A DNA stretch of 64,000 nucleotides from Marinobacter halophilus (GTDB taxonomy: Bacteria; Pseudomonadota; Gammaproteobacteria; Pseudomonadales; Oleiphilaceae): NCBI RefSeq assembly GCF_003007685.1, contig NZ_PXNN01000003.1, positions 186,001-250,000 on the forward strand. Reading direction: 5' to 3'. Position numbers and translations under genes: made by a program. Numbering within the stretch: the stretch's first letter is position 1; the number at the start of each line of letters is the position of its first letter. Positions 9,879 through 17,700 of the stretch are shown piece by piece. The notes beneath the pieces are model-generated. The model did not search any database, was not told the DNA's origin, and saw only the letters and a list, made by a program, of their open reading frames with translations.

Positions 9879-10547
9879 TCAGCGAATCCTTAACCACCGT
9901 GCCAGCCTGGAATCGGGGTGGCGGCTGAGTGACCAGGGCAACCATGCCATCACCGCGAGAATGGCCAGGCCGGCAATCACCGTCAGGACCGGGTTGAGTG
10001 TGAACGTAGTGCCGAGGCCGGCAAAAACCACGGTCATCGGCAGCATGCCGACCAGGGTGGCCACGGCAAAGCGCCAGGTGTGGATGGCGGTAACGCCCGC
10101 GGCGTAACTGATCAGCGCGAATGAGAACACCGGTATCAGGCGGGTGATCAGAATGGCCAGGGTCAGGAAGCGCTGGGAGCCATTCCGGGCCAGTACCGGG
10201 TTGTCCGGGAAACGCCTACAGATCGCCTCGCGCCCGAGACCACGGGCAATCCAGAAGGCCATCAGAGCCCCAGTCAGCGCCCCGGTCGCCGCGATGGCGG
10301 TGCCCCCGATAACGCCGAACGCCAGCCCGGCCGTGGCACTCACCGGCAGCGTAGGAATTGGGCCAACCACCACGGCAATCACCATCAGCAGCATCAGCAA
10401 GAGTGGTCCAGCCGCACCCTGGCTTTGTAACCAACCGGCCAGAGCGTCGGGTGACAGCTCGGAGGGCATGCCAAGTGTTTGTAACAACCACCAAGAGGCA
10501 GCCAGAGCGATGAGGACCACCGCAATTATGGCGAGTCTGAGTGTCAT
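9879..10547 (-). CDS. TVP38/TMEM64 (DedA-superfamily) membrane protein
   Basis: The 222-residue protein is mostly hydrophobic, with an N-terminal membrane helix and the SNARE-associated/VTT core. Visible blocks are the re-entrant PIPTLPVSATAGLAFG segment, LARNGSQRFLTLAILITRLIPVFSF and the FAVATLVGMLPMTVVFAGLG helix. Related proteins act as lipid scramblases or flippases or support envelope homeostasis. It overlaps the anti-sigma gene by four bases (ATGA), so it is the third gene of a sigma/anti-sigma/TVP38 operon and is probably induced by that sigma factor. A second TVP38 domain sits at the N-terminus of the divergent flavoprotein. Confidence 0.88.
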   Translation of the reverse strand: MTLRLAIIAVVLIALAASWWLLQTLGMPSELSPDALAGWLQSQGAAGPLLLMLLMVIAVVVGPIPTLPVSATAGLAFGVIGGTAIAATGALTGALMAFWIARGLGREAICRRFPDNPVLARNGSQRFLTLAILITRLIPVFSFALISYAAGVTAIHTWRFAVATLVGMLPMTVVFAGLGTTFTLNPVLTVIAGLAILAVMAWLPWSLSRHPDSRLARWLRIR

Positions 10548-10804
10548 TCATCATTGCTCTTGCCGGATTTTTTGGCACTCAGTGCTTCCGTGACCCGCGC
10601 ATCAATGCGACGCAGAACGTCGGCGTCGGGGTGGGCTGAGGAGTGTGCTTTCATCAGATGAATGCTGGTGCGGAGATTGCCAACAAACGTTCGGCAATGC
10701 CGGCACATCATCAGATGCAACTTAACGGACAGGTTCTGCCGGCCGTTCAGTTCGCCATCAATATAATCACTGGCAATCTCGGCCAGACCCCTGCACATCA
10801 GCAT
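10544..10804 (-). CDS. Zinc-finger-type anti-sigma factor
   Basis: The 86-residue protein has the H-x3-C-x2-C motif of zinc-binding anti-sigma (ZAS, zf-HC2) domains at His30, Cys34 and Cys37 (HLMMCRHC). It is preceded by a SDYIDGEL helix. No membrane segment follows, so this looks like a soluble, ChrR/RsrA-like anti-sigma factor that could respond to redox state or zinc. It overlaps the 3' end of the ECF sigma gene and is overlapped by the TVP38 gene, which indicates tight translational coupling. The partner is almost certainly the adjacent sigma factor. Confidence 0.85.
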   Translation of the reverse strand: MLMCRGLAEIASDYIDGELNGRQNLSVKLHLMMCRHCRTFVGNLRTSIHLMKAHSSAHPDADVLRRIDARVTEALSAKKSGKSNDE

Positions 10805-11418
10805 TCGCCCGATTCCTGAAAGGTTTCCACCATCAAAAAAATTCTCTGCCTCGCCCGGTGTAAAAGTACACGAAGATTAGAGGCACTGATATCCAGAATA
10901 TTACAGACATCCTCGGATTTGTGCTGATGGGCTTCGTATAGCATCAAGGCAGAGCGTTGGCTTTCCGGTAATGCGGACAGATGTTTGTCCAAACAGTCAC
11001 TGAGGGCGCCTTTTTCCATCAGGGTGTCTGCGGATTCGTGGAACTTCAGCTTGGGTGGCAGGTCCCAGCGGCCGGTGGAATTGAAACGGTTGGCCAGCTC
11101 TGGTTCCAGGCTTTCGGAGAAGTCGGTAGCCACTTCCCGGTTGCTGGAGCGAAGTGTGTTCTTGCAGCGGTTGGCAACAATGCGGTGTAGCCAGGTTTTC
11201 AGTCCGGATCGACCTTCGAATTTCTGGATAGCGTCAATCACGGTCACCCAGCAATCCTGAACAATTTCTTCGGCGCTGGAGTGGTCCAGGTAGAAACGGG
11301 CAACGCTCAGCATGGCCGGGGAGTAATCGCGCACTGCCTTGCGGTAGGCGAGTGAATCGCCTCTCTTGAGGTCGTCGATCAGTGCGGCTTCAGATTCCGT
11401 GTGCACCGCTTTGTCCAT
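10798..11418 (-). CDS. ECF-type RNA polymerase sigma factor
   Basis: The 206-residue protein contains sigma region 2 (SVARFYLDHSSAEEIVQDCWVTVIDAIQKFEG, then LKTWLHRIVANRCKN) and region 4 (LPESQRSALMLYEAHQHKSEDVCNILDISASNLRVLLHRARQR). It belongs to the extracytoplasmic-function group, with an unusually long linker between the two domains. It heads an operon with a ZAS anti-sigma factor and a TVP38 protein, and is divergent from a TVP38-flavoprotein/radical SAM cluster. A GGAACTT/CTATAC element upstream suggests autoregulation. The pairing with a soluble zinc anti-sigma factor points to an oxidative, electrophile or metal signal, which is inference. Confidence 0.88.
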   Translation of the reverse strand: MDKAVHTESEAALIDDLKRGDSLAYRKAVRDYSPAMLSVARFYLDHSSAEEIVQDCWVTVIDAIQKFEGRSGLKTWLHRIVANRCKNTLRSSNREVATDFSESLEPELANRFNSTGRWDLPPKLKFHESADTLMEKGALSDCLDKHLSALPESQRSALMLYEAHQHKSEDVCNILDISASNLRVLLHRARQRIFLMVETFQESGEC

Positions 11419-11460
11419 GGGTTTCCGTCCCTTGTCAGTCTTGGTTGGCTATTTGTCTCG

Positions 11461-11490
11461 GTATAGTGTTTCGAAACCAATAAAAGTTCC
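11461..11490 (-). promoter_or_regulatory. Candidate ECF promoter for the sigma/anti-sigma operon
   Basis: On the minus strand GGAACTT (11490-11484) is followed after 17 bases by CTATAC (11466-11461), about 40 bp before the sigma-factor ATG. GGAAC is the common -35 core of ECF sigma factors. The element also overlaps the palindrome GTTTCGAAAC. Confidence 0.4.
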
Positions 11491-11533
11491 GAAATTCTGT
11501 AGCGATTACTCAAAAAAATAGTTCAGGAACGAT

Positions 11534-11561
11534 GTAACATCCAGTTGGTGATCGTGTCTTA
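11534..11561 (+). promoter_or_regulatory. Candidate ECF promoter for the TVP38-flavoprotein cluster
   Basis: GTAACAT (11534-11540), 15 bases, then GTCTTA (11556-11561) resembles a degraded GGAACTT...GTCTAA pair. It lies about 45 bp before the probable start of the divergent gene. If real, the two divergent operons would share one sigma factor. Confidence 0.3.
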
Positions 11562-11605
11562 GCGACAACAGCGTATTGGTTTATACACTTTCAACAGGCA
11601 TGGAT

Positions 11606-13795
11606 ATGAATCGAAGCAAGTTACTACTTATTCTGATTATCGCCGCGGTCATCGGTTTGTTTCTCGGGTTTGACGGGCACACGCTACTCACGCTGGAGAA
11701 TTTGCAGTCCAATCAGGTTGCGATGGCGCAGTGGATTGAGCAAAACCTGTTACTGGCGGTGGTCGGCTATGCCGCCATTTATGTGGTGGTGACGGCACTG
11801 TCATTGCCGGGGGCCACCATCATGACGCTGGCCGGTGGCGCCTTCTTCGGCAATATTTATGGCTTGGCTGCCGTGTCCATTGCTTCAACGGTGGGCGCTT
11901 GCCTGGCGTTTCTGGTGGCCCGGTTTCTGATGCGGGATACCTTGCGTAAGCGCTACGCCGAAACGGTGGCGAAGATGGACCGGGGCATCAAGAAAGACGG
12001 CGCCTTCTATCTCGCCACCCTGCGCCTGGTGCCGGTATTTCCGTTCTTCCTGATCAATCTGGCCATGGGCCTGACCGCGATGAAGCTGCGCACCTACGCA
12101 TTAGTGAGCTGGATCGCCATGTTGCCGGGCACTTTTGTTTATGTGAATGCCGGCACCCAAATCGGGCAGATCCAGTCCACTGGCGATATCGTCTCACCTG
12201 AACTGCTGTTGTCTTTTGCCTTGCTGGGTATTTTCCCGCTGATCGCCAAGTTTGTGGTGGGCTTTATCCGCCGTCGCAAGGTCTATGCCGGCTGGCAGAA
12301 ACCGGCACACTTTGATTACAACCTGCTGGTGATTGGCGGCGGCTCTGCCGGGCTGGTGTCGGCTTATATTGCCGCTGCCGTGAAGGCCAAGGTGGCATTG
12401 ATCGAAAAGCATAAATTGGGCGGCGACTGCCTGAATACCGGCTGCGTGCCTTCAAAGGCCCTTATCCGCAGTGCCAAGGCAGCCGACACCTTGCGCCACG
12501 CCAATCGCTACGGTCTTGAGTCAGTGCCGGTGAAGGGTTCGTTCAAAAACATCATGAACCGCGTTAAAGAGGTGATCGCCAAGGTGGAGCCCCACGATTC
12601 CCCCGAGCGTTACCGCAAACTGGGTGTCGACTGCCTCTTCGGCGAGGCAAGCTTCGTATCGCCTTGGGAGCTGGAGGTAAAGCATAATGATGGCCGCACC
12701 GAGCGCCTGACCGCTCGCAGTATCGTTGTTGCCACCGGCGGCAAGCCGGCCATGCCGCCGATTCCGGGTCTGGCAGACATGGAGCCGTTGAATTCGGACA
12801 ATTTGTGGGCGCTGCAGGAGCAGCCAGAGCGCCTGCTGGTGCTGGGCGGCGGCCCCATCGGCTCTGAACTGGCCCACGCCTTTGCGCGCCTCGGCACCAA
12901 AGTGACACAGGTTGAGCGTGGTGAGCGTCTGCTTTCGAAGGAAGATGTCGATGTGGCGGCCGTAGTGCTCAAGCAGTTTCAGGCCGACGGCATTGATGTG
13001 CGCCTGCAACATTCTGCCGTGGAGTTCCGTACCGAGGACGGTGACAAGGTTGCCTACTGTGAGCACGATGGCGAGCGGGTGCGTATACCCTTTGACGAGG
13101 TGCTGGTGGCCGTGGGTCGCGCAGCCAACACCTCCGGCCTGAACCTCGACAGGATTGGCGTCGAGACGCTGCCCAATGGCACGGTGCCGGTGGAGGAGGA
13201 TATGAGCCTGCGTTACCCCAATGTTTTTGCCTGCGGGGATGTCGCCGGGCCTTATCAGTTTACCCACGCGGCGGCGCATCAAGCCTGGTACGCGGCCGTG
13301 AACGGGCTGTTTGGCCAGTTCAAACGCTTCAAGGTGGATTACCGGGTAATGCCCTGGGTCACCTTTACCTCGCCGGAGGTGGCCCGTGTTGGCCTCAGTG
13401 AGGCCGAGGCCAAAGCGCAGGGTATCGCTTATGAAATCACCCGTTACGGCCTGGACGATCTGGATCGCGCCATTGCCGACAGCGAAGACTACGGATTCAT
13501 CAAGATCCTGACACCGCCGGGCAAGGACAAGATACTGGGTGTGGTGGTGGTCAGCGCCCACGCCGCTGAAATCCTGGCGGAATTCACCCTGGCGATGAAG
13601 CATGGTCTGGGCCTGAACAAGATTCTGGGTACCATTCATCCGTACCCGACCTGGAATGAGTCTGCCAAGTATGCGGCAGGTGAATGGAAGCGTGCCCATG
13701 CGCCCGAGGGCGCTCTGAAATTGTTAGAGAAGTTGCACGGCTGGCGCCGCGGCAAAAATACAAAAGCACCAAGGAGCAGTTATGCCCCTGACTGA
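11606..13795 (+). CDS. TVP38 membrane domain fused to pyridine nucleotide-disulfide oxidoreductase
   Basis: Residues 1-230 form a TVP38/VTT membrane domain (LPGATIMTLAGGAFFG, FYLATLRLVPVFPFFLINLAMG). After the linker RRRKVYAGW comes a complete FAD/NAD disulfide reductase: VIGGGSAGL, the redox pair in GGDCLNTGCVPSKAL (Cys275, Cys280), a second nucleotide fold, CGDVAGPYQFTHAA, and the C-terminal catalytic pair in TIHPYPTWNE (His678). It resembles MerA/LPD-type reductases. However, it lacks the N-terminal HMA domain and the C-terminal vicinal cysteines that bind mercury, so mercuric reductase is not supported. It overlaps the radical SAM gene by 14 bp. AGG seven bases before ATG 11606 decided the start; TTG 11576 and ATG 11600 are alternatives. 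Confidence 0.85.
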   Translation: MNRSKLLLILIIAAVIGLFLGFDGHTLLTLENLQSNQVAMAQWIEQNLLLAVVGYAAIYVVVTALSLPGATIMTLAGGAFFGNIYGLAAVSIASTVGACLAFLVARFLMRDTLRKRYAETVAKMDRGIKKDGAFYLATLRLVPVFPFFLINLAMGLTAMKLRTYALVSWIAMLPGTFVYVNAGTQIGQIQSTGDIVSPELLLSFALLGIFPLIAKFVVGFIRRRKVYAGWQKPAHFDYNLLVIGGGSAGLVSAYIAAAVKAKVALIEKHKLGGDCLNTGCVPSKALIRSAKAADTLRHANRYGLESVPVKGSFKNIMNRVKEVIAKVEPHDSPERYRKLGVDCLFGEASFVSPWELEVKHNDGRTERLTARSIVVATGGKPAMPPIPGLADMEPLNSDNLWALQEQPERLLVLGGGPIGSELAHAFARLGTKVTQVERGERLLSKEDVDVAAVVLKQFQADGIDVRLQHSAVEFRTEDGDKVAYCEHDGERVRIPFDEVLVAVGRAANTSGLNLDRIGVETLPNGTVPVEEDMSLRYPNVFACGDVAGPYQFTHAAAHQAWYAAVNGLFGQFKRFKVDYRVMPWVTFTSPEVARVGLSEAEAKAQGIAYEITRYGLDDLDRAIADSEDYGFIKILTPPGKDKILGVVVVSAHAAEILAEFTLAMKHGLGLNKILGTIHPYPTWNESAKYAAGEWKRAHAPEGALKLLEKLHGWRRGKNTKAPRSSYAPD

Positions 13796-14753
13796 AACCC
13801 GACCGGCCCGCAGCAAACGCATTGCGGCCGTGGACGTCCTCGAGCCCAGAGCCTTCGACAGCTGGACCCACACTCGCAACGGTGACCCCCGGGGTTACAT
13901 CGACGCGGACCAGCTCAAAGAACTGTGGATCCACACCGGCACCGCCTGCAACCTGGCCTGCCCGTTCTGTCTGGAGGGGTCACACCCCGGTGACGGCCGG
14001 ATTCCGGGCATGAAACTCAGTGATGTAAAGCCGTTTATCCACGAAGCCATCGATATGGGCGTGGCGCAGTTCTCTTTCACCGGTGGTGAGCCGTTTGTGA
14101 TCCGCGATTTCGTCAACATCCTGGATTACGCCAGCCAGCACCGGCCCTGTTTTGTGCTCACCAACGCCACCGAGCCGTTGCTGAAGCGCCGGCACCAGGT
14201 GTTGCCGTTGCTGGACAATCCTTACCCGATTCACTTCCGGGTCAGCCTGGACTTTCCGGACCGTGCCCGGCACGACAAGGATCGTGGCGAGGGCAGTTTT
14301 GAGCAGGCGCTTGAGGGCATTCACTGGCTCATCGAGCAGGGTTTCAAGGTGTCCATTGCCCGCCAGACCGACCTTGATGAAATCCCGGCGGACGTGGAAG
14401 CGGCGTTCCGTACCATTTTCCGGGACCGGAGCATTCCGGAAAACCTGGCGTTTACGGCGTTTCCGGACCTGGGTACGCCGGGGTCGGAAGACGGCAGTCC
14501 GGAGATTACCGAAACCTGCATGGAGAAGTATCCGACCAAGGAGGCCCGGTCGCACTTTATGTGTACCTATACGCGGATGCTGGTGAAGAAGGGCGATCAG
14601 GTTCGGGTGTATGCCTGCACGCTGGTGGATGACGATCCGCAATATGACCTGGGCGGTTCGCTGGCGGAGAGCATGGAGGAGCGCATCATGTTGCGGCATC
14701 ACCGGTGCTTTTCCTGTTATCGGTTTGGGGCGAGTTGTTCGGCGCCTGGTTGA
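13782..14753 (+). CDS. Radical SAM protein of unknown substrate
   Basis: The 323-residue protein has the canonical CNLACPFC cluster (Cys56, Cys60, Cys63), the SAM-binding FSFTGGEPFV block and a (beta/alpha)6 barrel. A C-terminal region carries further cysteines (CTYTRM, ACTLVDDD, and Cys309/312/319 in RCFSCYRFGASC), suggesting an auxiliary Fe-S cluster of SPASM/twitch type. Such enzymes modify peptides, cofactor precursors or small metabolites by radical chemistry. The start overlaps the preceding flavoprotein gene (AGGAG before ATG), so the two are co-translated. I do not recognise it as MoaA, ArsS or a heme or queuosine enzyme. The pathway is unknown. Confidence 0.85.
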   Translation: MPLTETRPARSKRIAAVDVLEPRAFDSWTHTRNGDPRGYIDADQLKELWIHTGTACNLACPFCLEGSHPGDGRIPGMKLSDVKPFIHEAIDMGVAQFSFTGGEPFVIRDFVNILDYASQHRPCFVLTNATEPLLKRRHQVLPLLDNPYPIHFRVSLDFPDRARHDKDRGEGSFEQALEGIHWLIEQGFKVSIARQTDLDEIPADVEAAFRTIFRDRSIPENLAFTAFPDLGTPGSEDGSPEITETCMEKYPTKEARSHFMCTYTRMLVKKGDQVRVYACTLVDDDPQYDLGGSLAESMEERIMLRHHRCFSCYRFGASCSAPG

Positions 14754-14803
14754 TTTATGGGAGTTGGATTCTTTCAAGACTGCGGGTTGGGAATTGGCGG
14801 CCT

Positions 14804-14886
14804 GGGGGGTGACGTTTTTTCCCTTGGGAAAAACAACTCGCTTCGCTCAGACATCTTTTTCCTGGCGGGAAAAAACATCACCCCCC
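14804..14886. repeat. Hairpin repeat family A, copy 1
   Basis: Outer arms of 20 nt (14804-14823 and 14867-14886) pair with one mismatch and enclose a 43-nt core containing CTCGCTTCGCTCAGACA flanked by A5 and T5 runs. The core differs from that of copy 4 by one base, but the outer arms are specific to this copy. It lies between the radical SAM and symporter genes and may act as a transcription terminator or processing site. Confidence 0.85.
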
Positions 14887-15023
14887 GGACCGCGGATGCT
14901 GCTTTGCTGTTCGTTGAAAGAGAACAGAGAACAAAAAGAGTACTTACGAAGACCATGCTGTTTCTTTGGCAGTCAGTCTCTTCGTCGGGGAGGCTACGAT
15001 TGAAATTGAACAAGGGGATGGTC

Positions 15024-15114
15024 GGTAGGGGGCTCAAAAAACGTGGAGCGCCAGGGATGGCGCGACCGAGCCCTACAGGGATGTATTCACGGGCGTTTTT
15101 TTGAACCCCCTACC
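15024..15114. repeat. Hairpin repeat family B (single copy here)
   Basis: Arms 15024-15043 and 15094-15114 pair almost perfectly (GGTAGGGGG...CCCCCTACC outermost). The core of about 50 nt contains GCGCCAGGGATGGCGC and CCTACAGGGATGTATTCACG. From memory, this core recurs in intergenic regions of marine gammaproteobacteria and is often mistranslated as a WRDRALQGCIHG peptide. It sits between family A copy 1 and the symporter, in a 430-bp gap with no credible gene. Confidence 0.75.
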
Positions 15115-15183
15115 GGCCAGCCCCTACACCCCCGAACAGCAAACCCCGGGGTAAGCCCCGGAACCAAAAAACAGGAACAAAGA

Positions 15184-16587
15184 ATGAACGTGACGGAGGC
15201 CTCCCTGTTCTGGGGTTTTCTGCTGGTGTACGGCGTGGTCATGTACGTGCTGTCACCGAAGAGCAAGAATGCGAATTCGTTTTACAAAGGCGCGGACGAT
15301 CAGGGCAATCCGGTGGGGCAGTGGTCGCTGACCGCCAGTATCTTCATCAGCTGGATTTTCGCCAAATCGGTCACCAATGCCGCCAATCTTGGCGCGGCTT
15401 ACGGTGTGGTGGGCGGCCTGGCCTATGCCAGTTACTGGTTGTCGATTCCGGTGGCCGGGTATGTGATCTACCTGATCCGCACCCAGACTGGTGCTCGTAG
15501 CTTGCAGGAGTTTCTGACGTCCCGCTTTGGCCGGCTGGCCAGTCTGGCGTTTGCGGCGGCGATTCTGATTCGGTTGTATAACGAGGTCTGGAGTAACACG
15601 GCGGTGGTCGGTGGTTATTTCGGGCTGCCCGGTGACTGGCAGTACTACACTGCGGCGATGCTGTTTACCGCGTTTACCCTGGCCTACAGCCTGAAAGGTG
15701 GGCTGCGGTCGTCGATTTTTACCGATGTCATCCAGACCTTTGTGTTCGTGTTCTTCGTGGGTGCGGTGCTGTTTCTGATTATTCCCGTCAACGACGCCAG
15801 TGCCCTGCTGAGCAATGGCGAGTTCCGGCTTGATGCCGGCGTTGACTTGCTGCTGGTGGCCTTGCTGCAATTGTTCAGTTACCCGTTCCACGATCCGGTG
15901 CTGACCGACCGGGGCTTTGTGAACAAGGAAAAGACCATGCTCAAGAGCTTCGTGGTGGCCGGGCTGCTGGGCTTTGTCGCGGTGTTTATCTTCAGCCTGG
16001 TGGGTGTGCATGCCCGCCTGAACGGTATTGACGCCATGGGTAATGCGCCGGCAGCGGTCGGCCAGTCACTGGGGCTGGCGGCGTTGTTCTTTATGAGTGT
16101 GATCATGATGACCTCGGCGGGCTCGACGCTGGACTCCACATTCAGTTCATTGGCGAAGTCGCTGGCGGTGGATCTGCCGAAGCTGGCCCGCCGGGCGACA
16201 GACAAGCTGCCGAGCATGCAGCTGGGTGCGGTGGTGATGATTGTGTTTGCCTTGCTGGGCAACCTGCCGATGTTTGCCGGCACCGACATTCTCAAGGCCA
16301 CCACCATCTCCGGCACCATGGTGATGGGCCTGGCGCCGGTGTTTCTGTTTTATGGTTTTACCCGCTGGTCGCCCTGGAGTTTTCACCTGAGTTTCTGGAC
16401 CGGTCTGAGCCTCGGCGTGTTGCTGGCCGTGGGCCTGATTCCGGCCAGCTGGGCCATTGGTGACGGCGCTTACGCCCTGTTGCTGGGGGTCAACGCCTAT
16501 GGTTTTCTGATCTGTACCACTGGTTTCTTCCTGCCATTGCTGCTGCGCCGGCTTGCTGGCCGGTCACTGGCGGCGGGCGAAGCATGA
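15184..16587 (+). CDS. Sodium:solute symporter (SSS family)
   Basis: The 467-residue integral membrane protein has about 13 hydrophobic segments and SSS-family features such as the N-terminal FYKGADDQGNPVGQWSLTASIF segment, YSLKGGLRSSIFTDVIQTFVF and MMTSAGSTLDSTFSS. SSS transporters import sugars, amino acids, carboxylates, nucleosides or vitamins with sodium; this one does not clearly match PutP, PanF or ActP. ATG 15184 is preceded by AGGAA; longer in-frame extensions run through the hairpin repeat and are not credible. The stop overlaps the region just before the GTG of the phosphoesterase. Context suggests it imports or exports the radical SAM pathway's substrate or product. Confidence 0.87.
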   Translation: MNVTEASLFWGFLLVYGVVMYVLSPKSKNANSFYKGADDQGNPVGQWSLTASIFISWIFAKSVTNAANLGAAYGVVGGLAYASYWLSIPVAGYVIYLIRTQTGARSLQEFLTSRFGRLASLAFAAAILIRLYNEVWSNTAVVGGYFGLPGDWQYYTAAMLFTAFTLAYSLKGGLRSSIFTDVIQTFVFVFFVGAVLFLIIPVNDASALLSNGEFRLDAGVDLLLVALLQLFSYPFHDPVLTDRGFVNKEKTMLKSFVVAGLLGFVAVFIFSLVGVHARLNGIDAMGNAPAAVGQSLGLAALFFMSVIMMTSAGSTLDSTFSSLAKSLAVDLPKLARRATDKLPSMQLGAVVMIVFALLGNLPMFAGTDILKATTISGTMVMGLAPVFLFYGFTRWSPWSFHLSFWTGLSLGVLLAVGLIPASWAIGDGAYALLLGVNAYGFLICTTGFFLPLLLRRLAGRSLAAGEA

Positions 16588-16597
16588 GGGGCGCGCG

Positions 16598-17551
16598 GTG
16601 AGTGAAGAAGGTCGCAGTTGCCCGCTGGCGTATCGCTATCAACCGGAACGCCTTTGCGAAGACGCCAGGGCTGTTAACGAGGACGTGCTCTACATCGTTG
16701 GTGGGCTGTACGGCAATCCTTACGCGCTGGACGAGATAGAACAGATGGCGCTGGTGGAAGAGCGGCACGGCCACCGGGTGCGCCTGGTCTTTAACGGTGA
16801 TTTCAACTGGTTCAATGCCAGCGATGAATTGTTTCGTGAGATTAACAGCCGGGTGCTGGATCACACGGTCAGCCTGGGCAATGTGGAATACGAATTGGCA
16901 AATCCGAGTGACGGCGCCGGGTGTGGTTGTGGCTATCCGTCGTTCGTTGACCAGCATGTGGTGGCACGGTCCAACCGGATTATGACTCGGCTTCAGAGTG
17001 TTGCAGAAAATCACCCTGATCTTTGCCGGCGGTTGTCGCTGTTGCCTAAGTATCGATGCCTGATGTTTGGTGGCCTAAAGATTCTTGTGTTGCATGGGGA
17101 TCCCGAGTCGTTGGCCGGGTGGGGGCTGGCCCACGAATCGTTTGGCGCAAAAAAGGATTCCGGACTTGTCCGCTGGTTTGAGCGCACTGGTGCGGATGTG
17201 ATTGTTTCTACCCACACCTGCCTTCCGGTACTTTGGTCGGGCACGGTGGGTGGCCGCTCTCGAGTGGTGGCCAACAACGGTTCGGCCGGTATGGCTAACC
17301 TCACGGGGGATCGTTGTGGCTTGATTACCCGGGTTGCGCGCTCAAGCCCGGCACATGTGCCGATTGCAGGCATCAGTGGCGCCGGCCTCAACGTTTCTCT
17401 GCTGCCCGTCAGATTCGATTTTGCTGCCTGGATGGCTCGTTTTGATGCGCTTTGGCCGGCAGGGTCCGATGCCGCCGTTTCCTATCGAGCCCGCATTCTG
17501 GGCGGTACCTCCCTGGCCGCGGATCAGGTCAGTTTTTTCCCCGAAGTTTAA
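16598..17551 (+). CDS. Calcineurin-like metallophosphoesterase, unusual subgroup
   Basis: The 317-residue protein shows metallophosphoesterase blocks: YIVGGLYGNP, RLVFNGDFNWF, KILVLHGDPESLAGW, VIVSTHTCLP and VVANNGSAGMAN. The first block lacks the usual D-x-H, and the last Asn-Gly block replaces G-H-x-H, so the metal site is atypical. A Cys-rich GCGCGY stretch lies in the middle. GTG 16598 is chosen because GAGGGG precedes it; it starts 10 bp after the symporter stop and is therefore co-transcribed. Family members hydrolyse phosphodiesters, phosphoproteins or nucleotides; the substrate here is unknown and presumably belongs to the radical SAM cluster. Confidence 0.75.
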   Translation: MSEEGRSCPLAYRYQPERLCEDARAVNEDVLYIVGGLYGNPYALDEIEQMALVEERHGHRVRLVFNGDFNWFNASDELFREINSRVLDHTVSLGNVEYELANPSDGAGCGCGYPSFVDQHVVARSNRIMTRLQSVAENHPDLCRRLSLLPKYRCLMFGGLKILVLHGDPESLAGWGLAHESFGAKKDSGLVRWFERTGADVIVSTHTCLPVLWSGTVGGRSRVVANNGSAGMANLTGDRCGLITRVARSSPAHVPIAGISGAGLNVSLLPVRFDFAAWMARFDALWPAGSDAAVSYRARILGGTSLAADQVSFFPEV

Positions 17552-17637
17552 CCAATCTGTCACTGGCGAATGCTTCAATTGGGTCTATTCTGATAAGGAC
17601 AGGCAAGGCTCTGTGGTGCTCGCTGCCATAGCTTCAC

Positions 17638-17665
17638 TTGAAATATATTTTGTGGTCTATATAAT
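17638..17665 (+). promoter_or_regulatory. Sigma-70-type promoter upstream of ectA
   Basis: TTGAAA (17638-17643), a 16-bp spacer and a perfect TATAAT (17660-17665) lie 35 bp before ATG 17701. ect promoters are typically osmotically induced; the unusually AT-rich stretch around this element fits that. Confidence 0.65.
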
Positions 17666-17700
17666 TCAACCCTAACTTTTTGAAGCGAATTGATCACGTT

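Noticed and set aside
12521..13699. 392-codon minus-strand frame opposite the flavoprotein fusion
   Set aside because: Shadow of a well-supported gene; no ribosome binding site or recognisable motif.
11606..13795. Mercuric reductase (MerA)
   Set aside because: No HMA domain, no C-terminal Cys pair, and no merR/T/P neighbours.
13782..14753. Arsenosugar radical SAM enzyme ArsS
   Set aside because: No ArsM or other arsenic gene nearby and I cannot see the ArsS C-terminal domain.
15043..15183. N-terminal extension of the symporter starting MERQGWRDRALQGC
   Set aside because: It is translation of hairpin repeat B. The symporter family N-terminus and a good ribosome binding site are at 15184.
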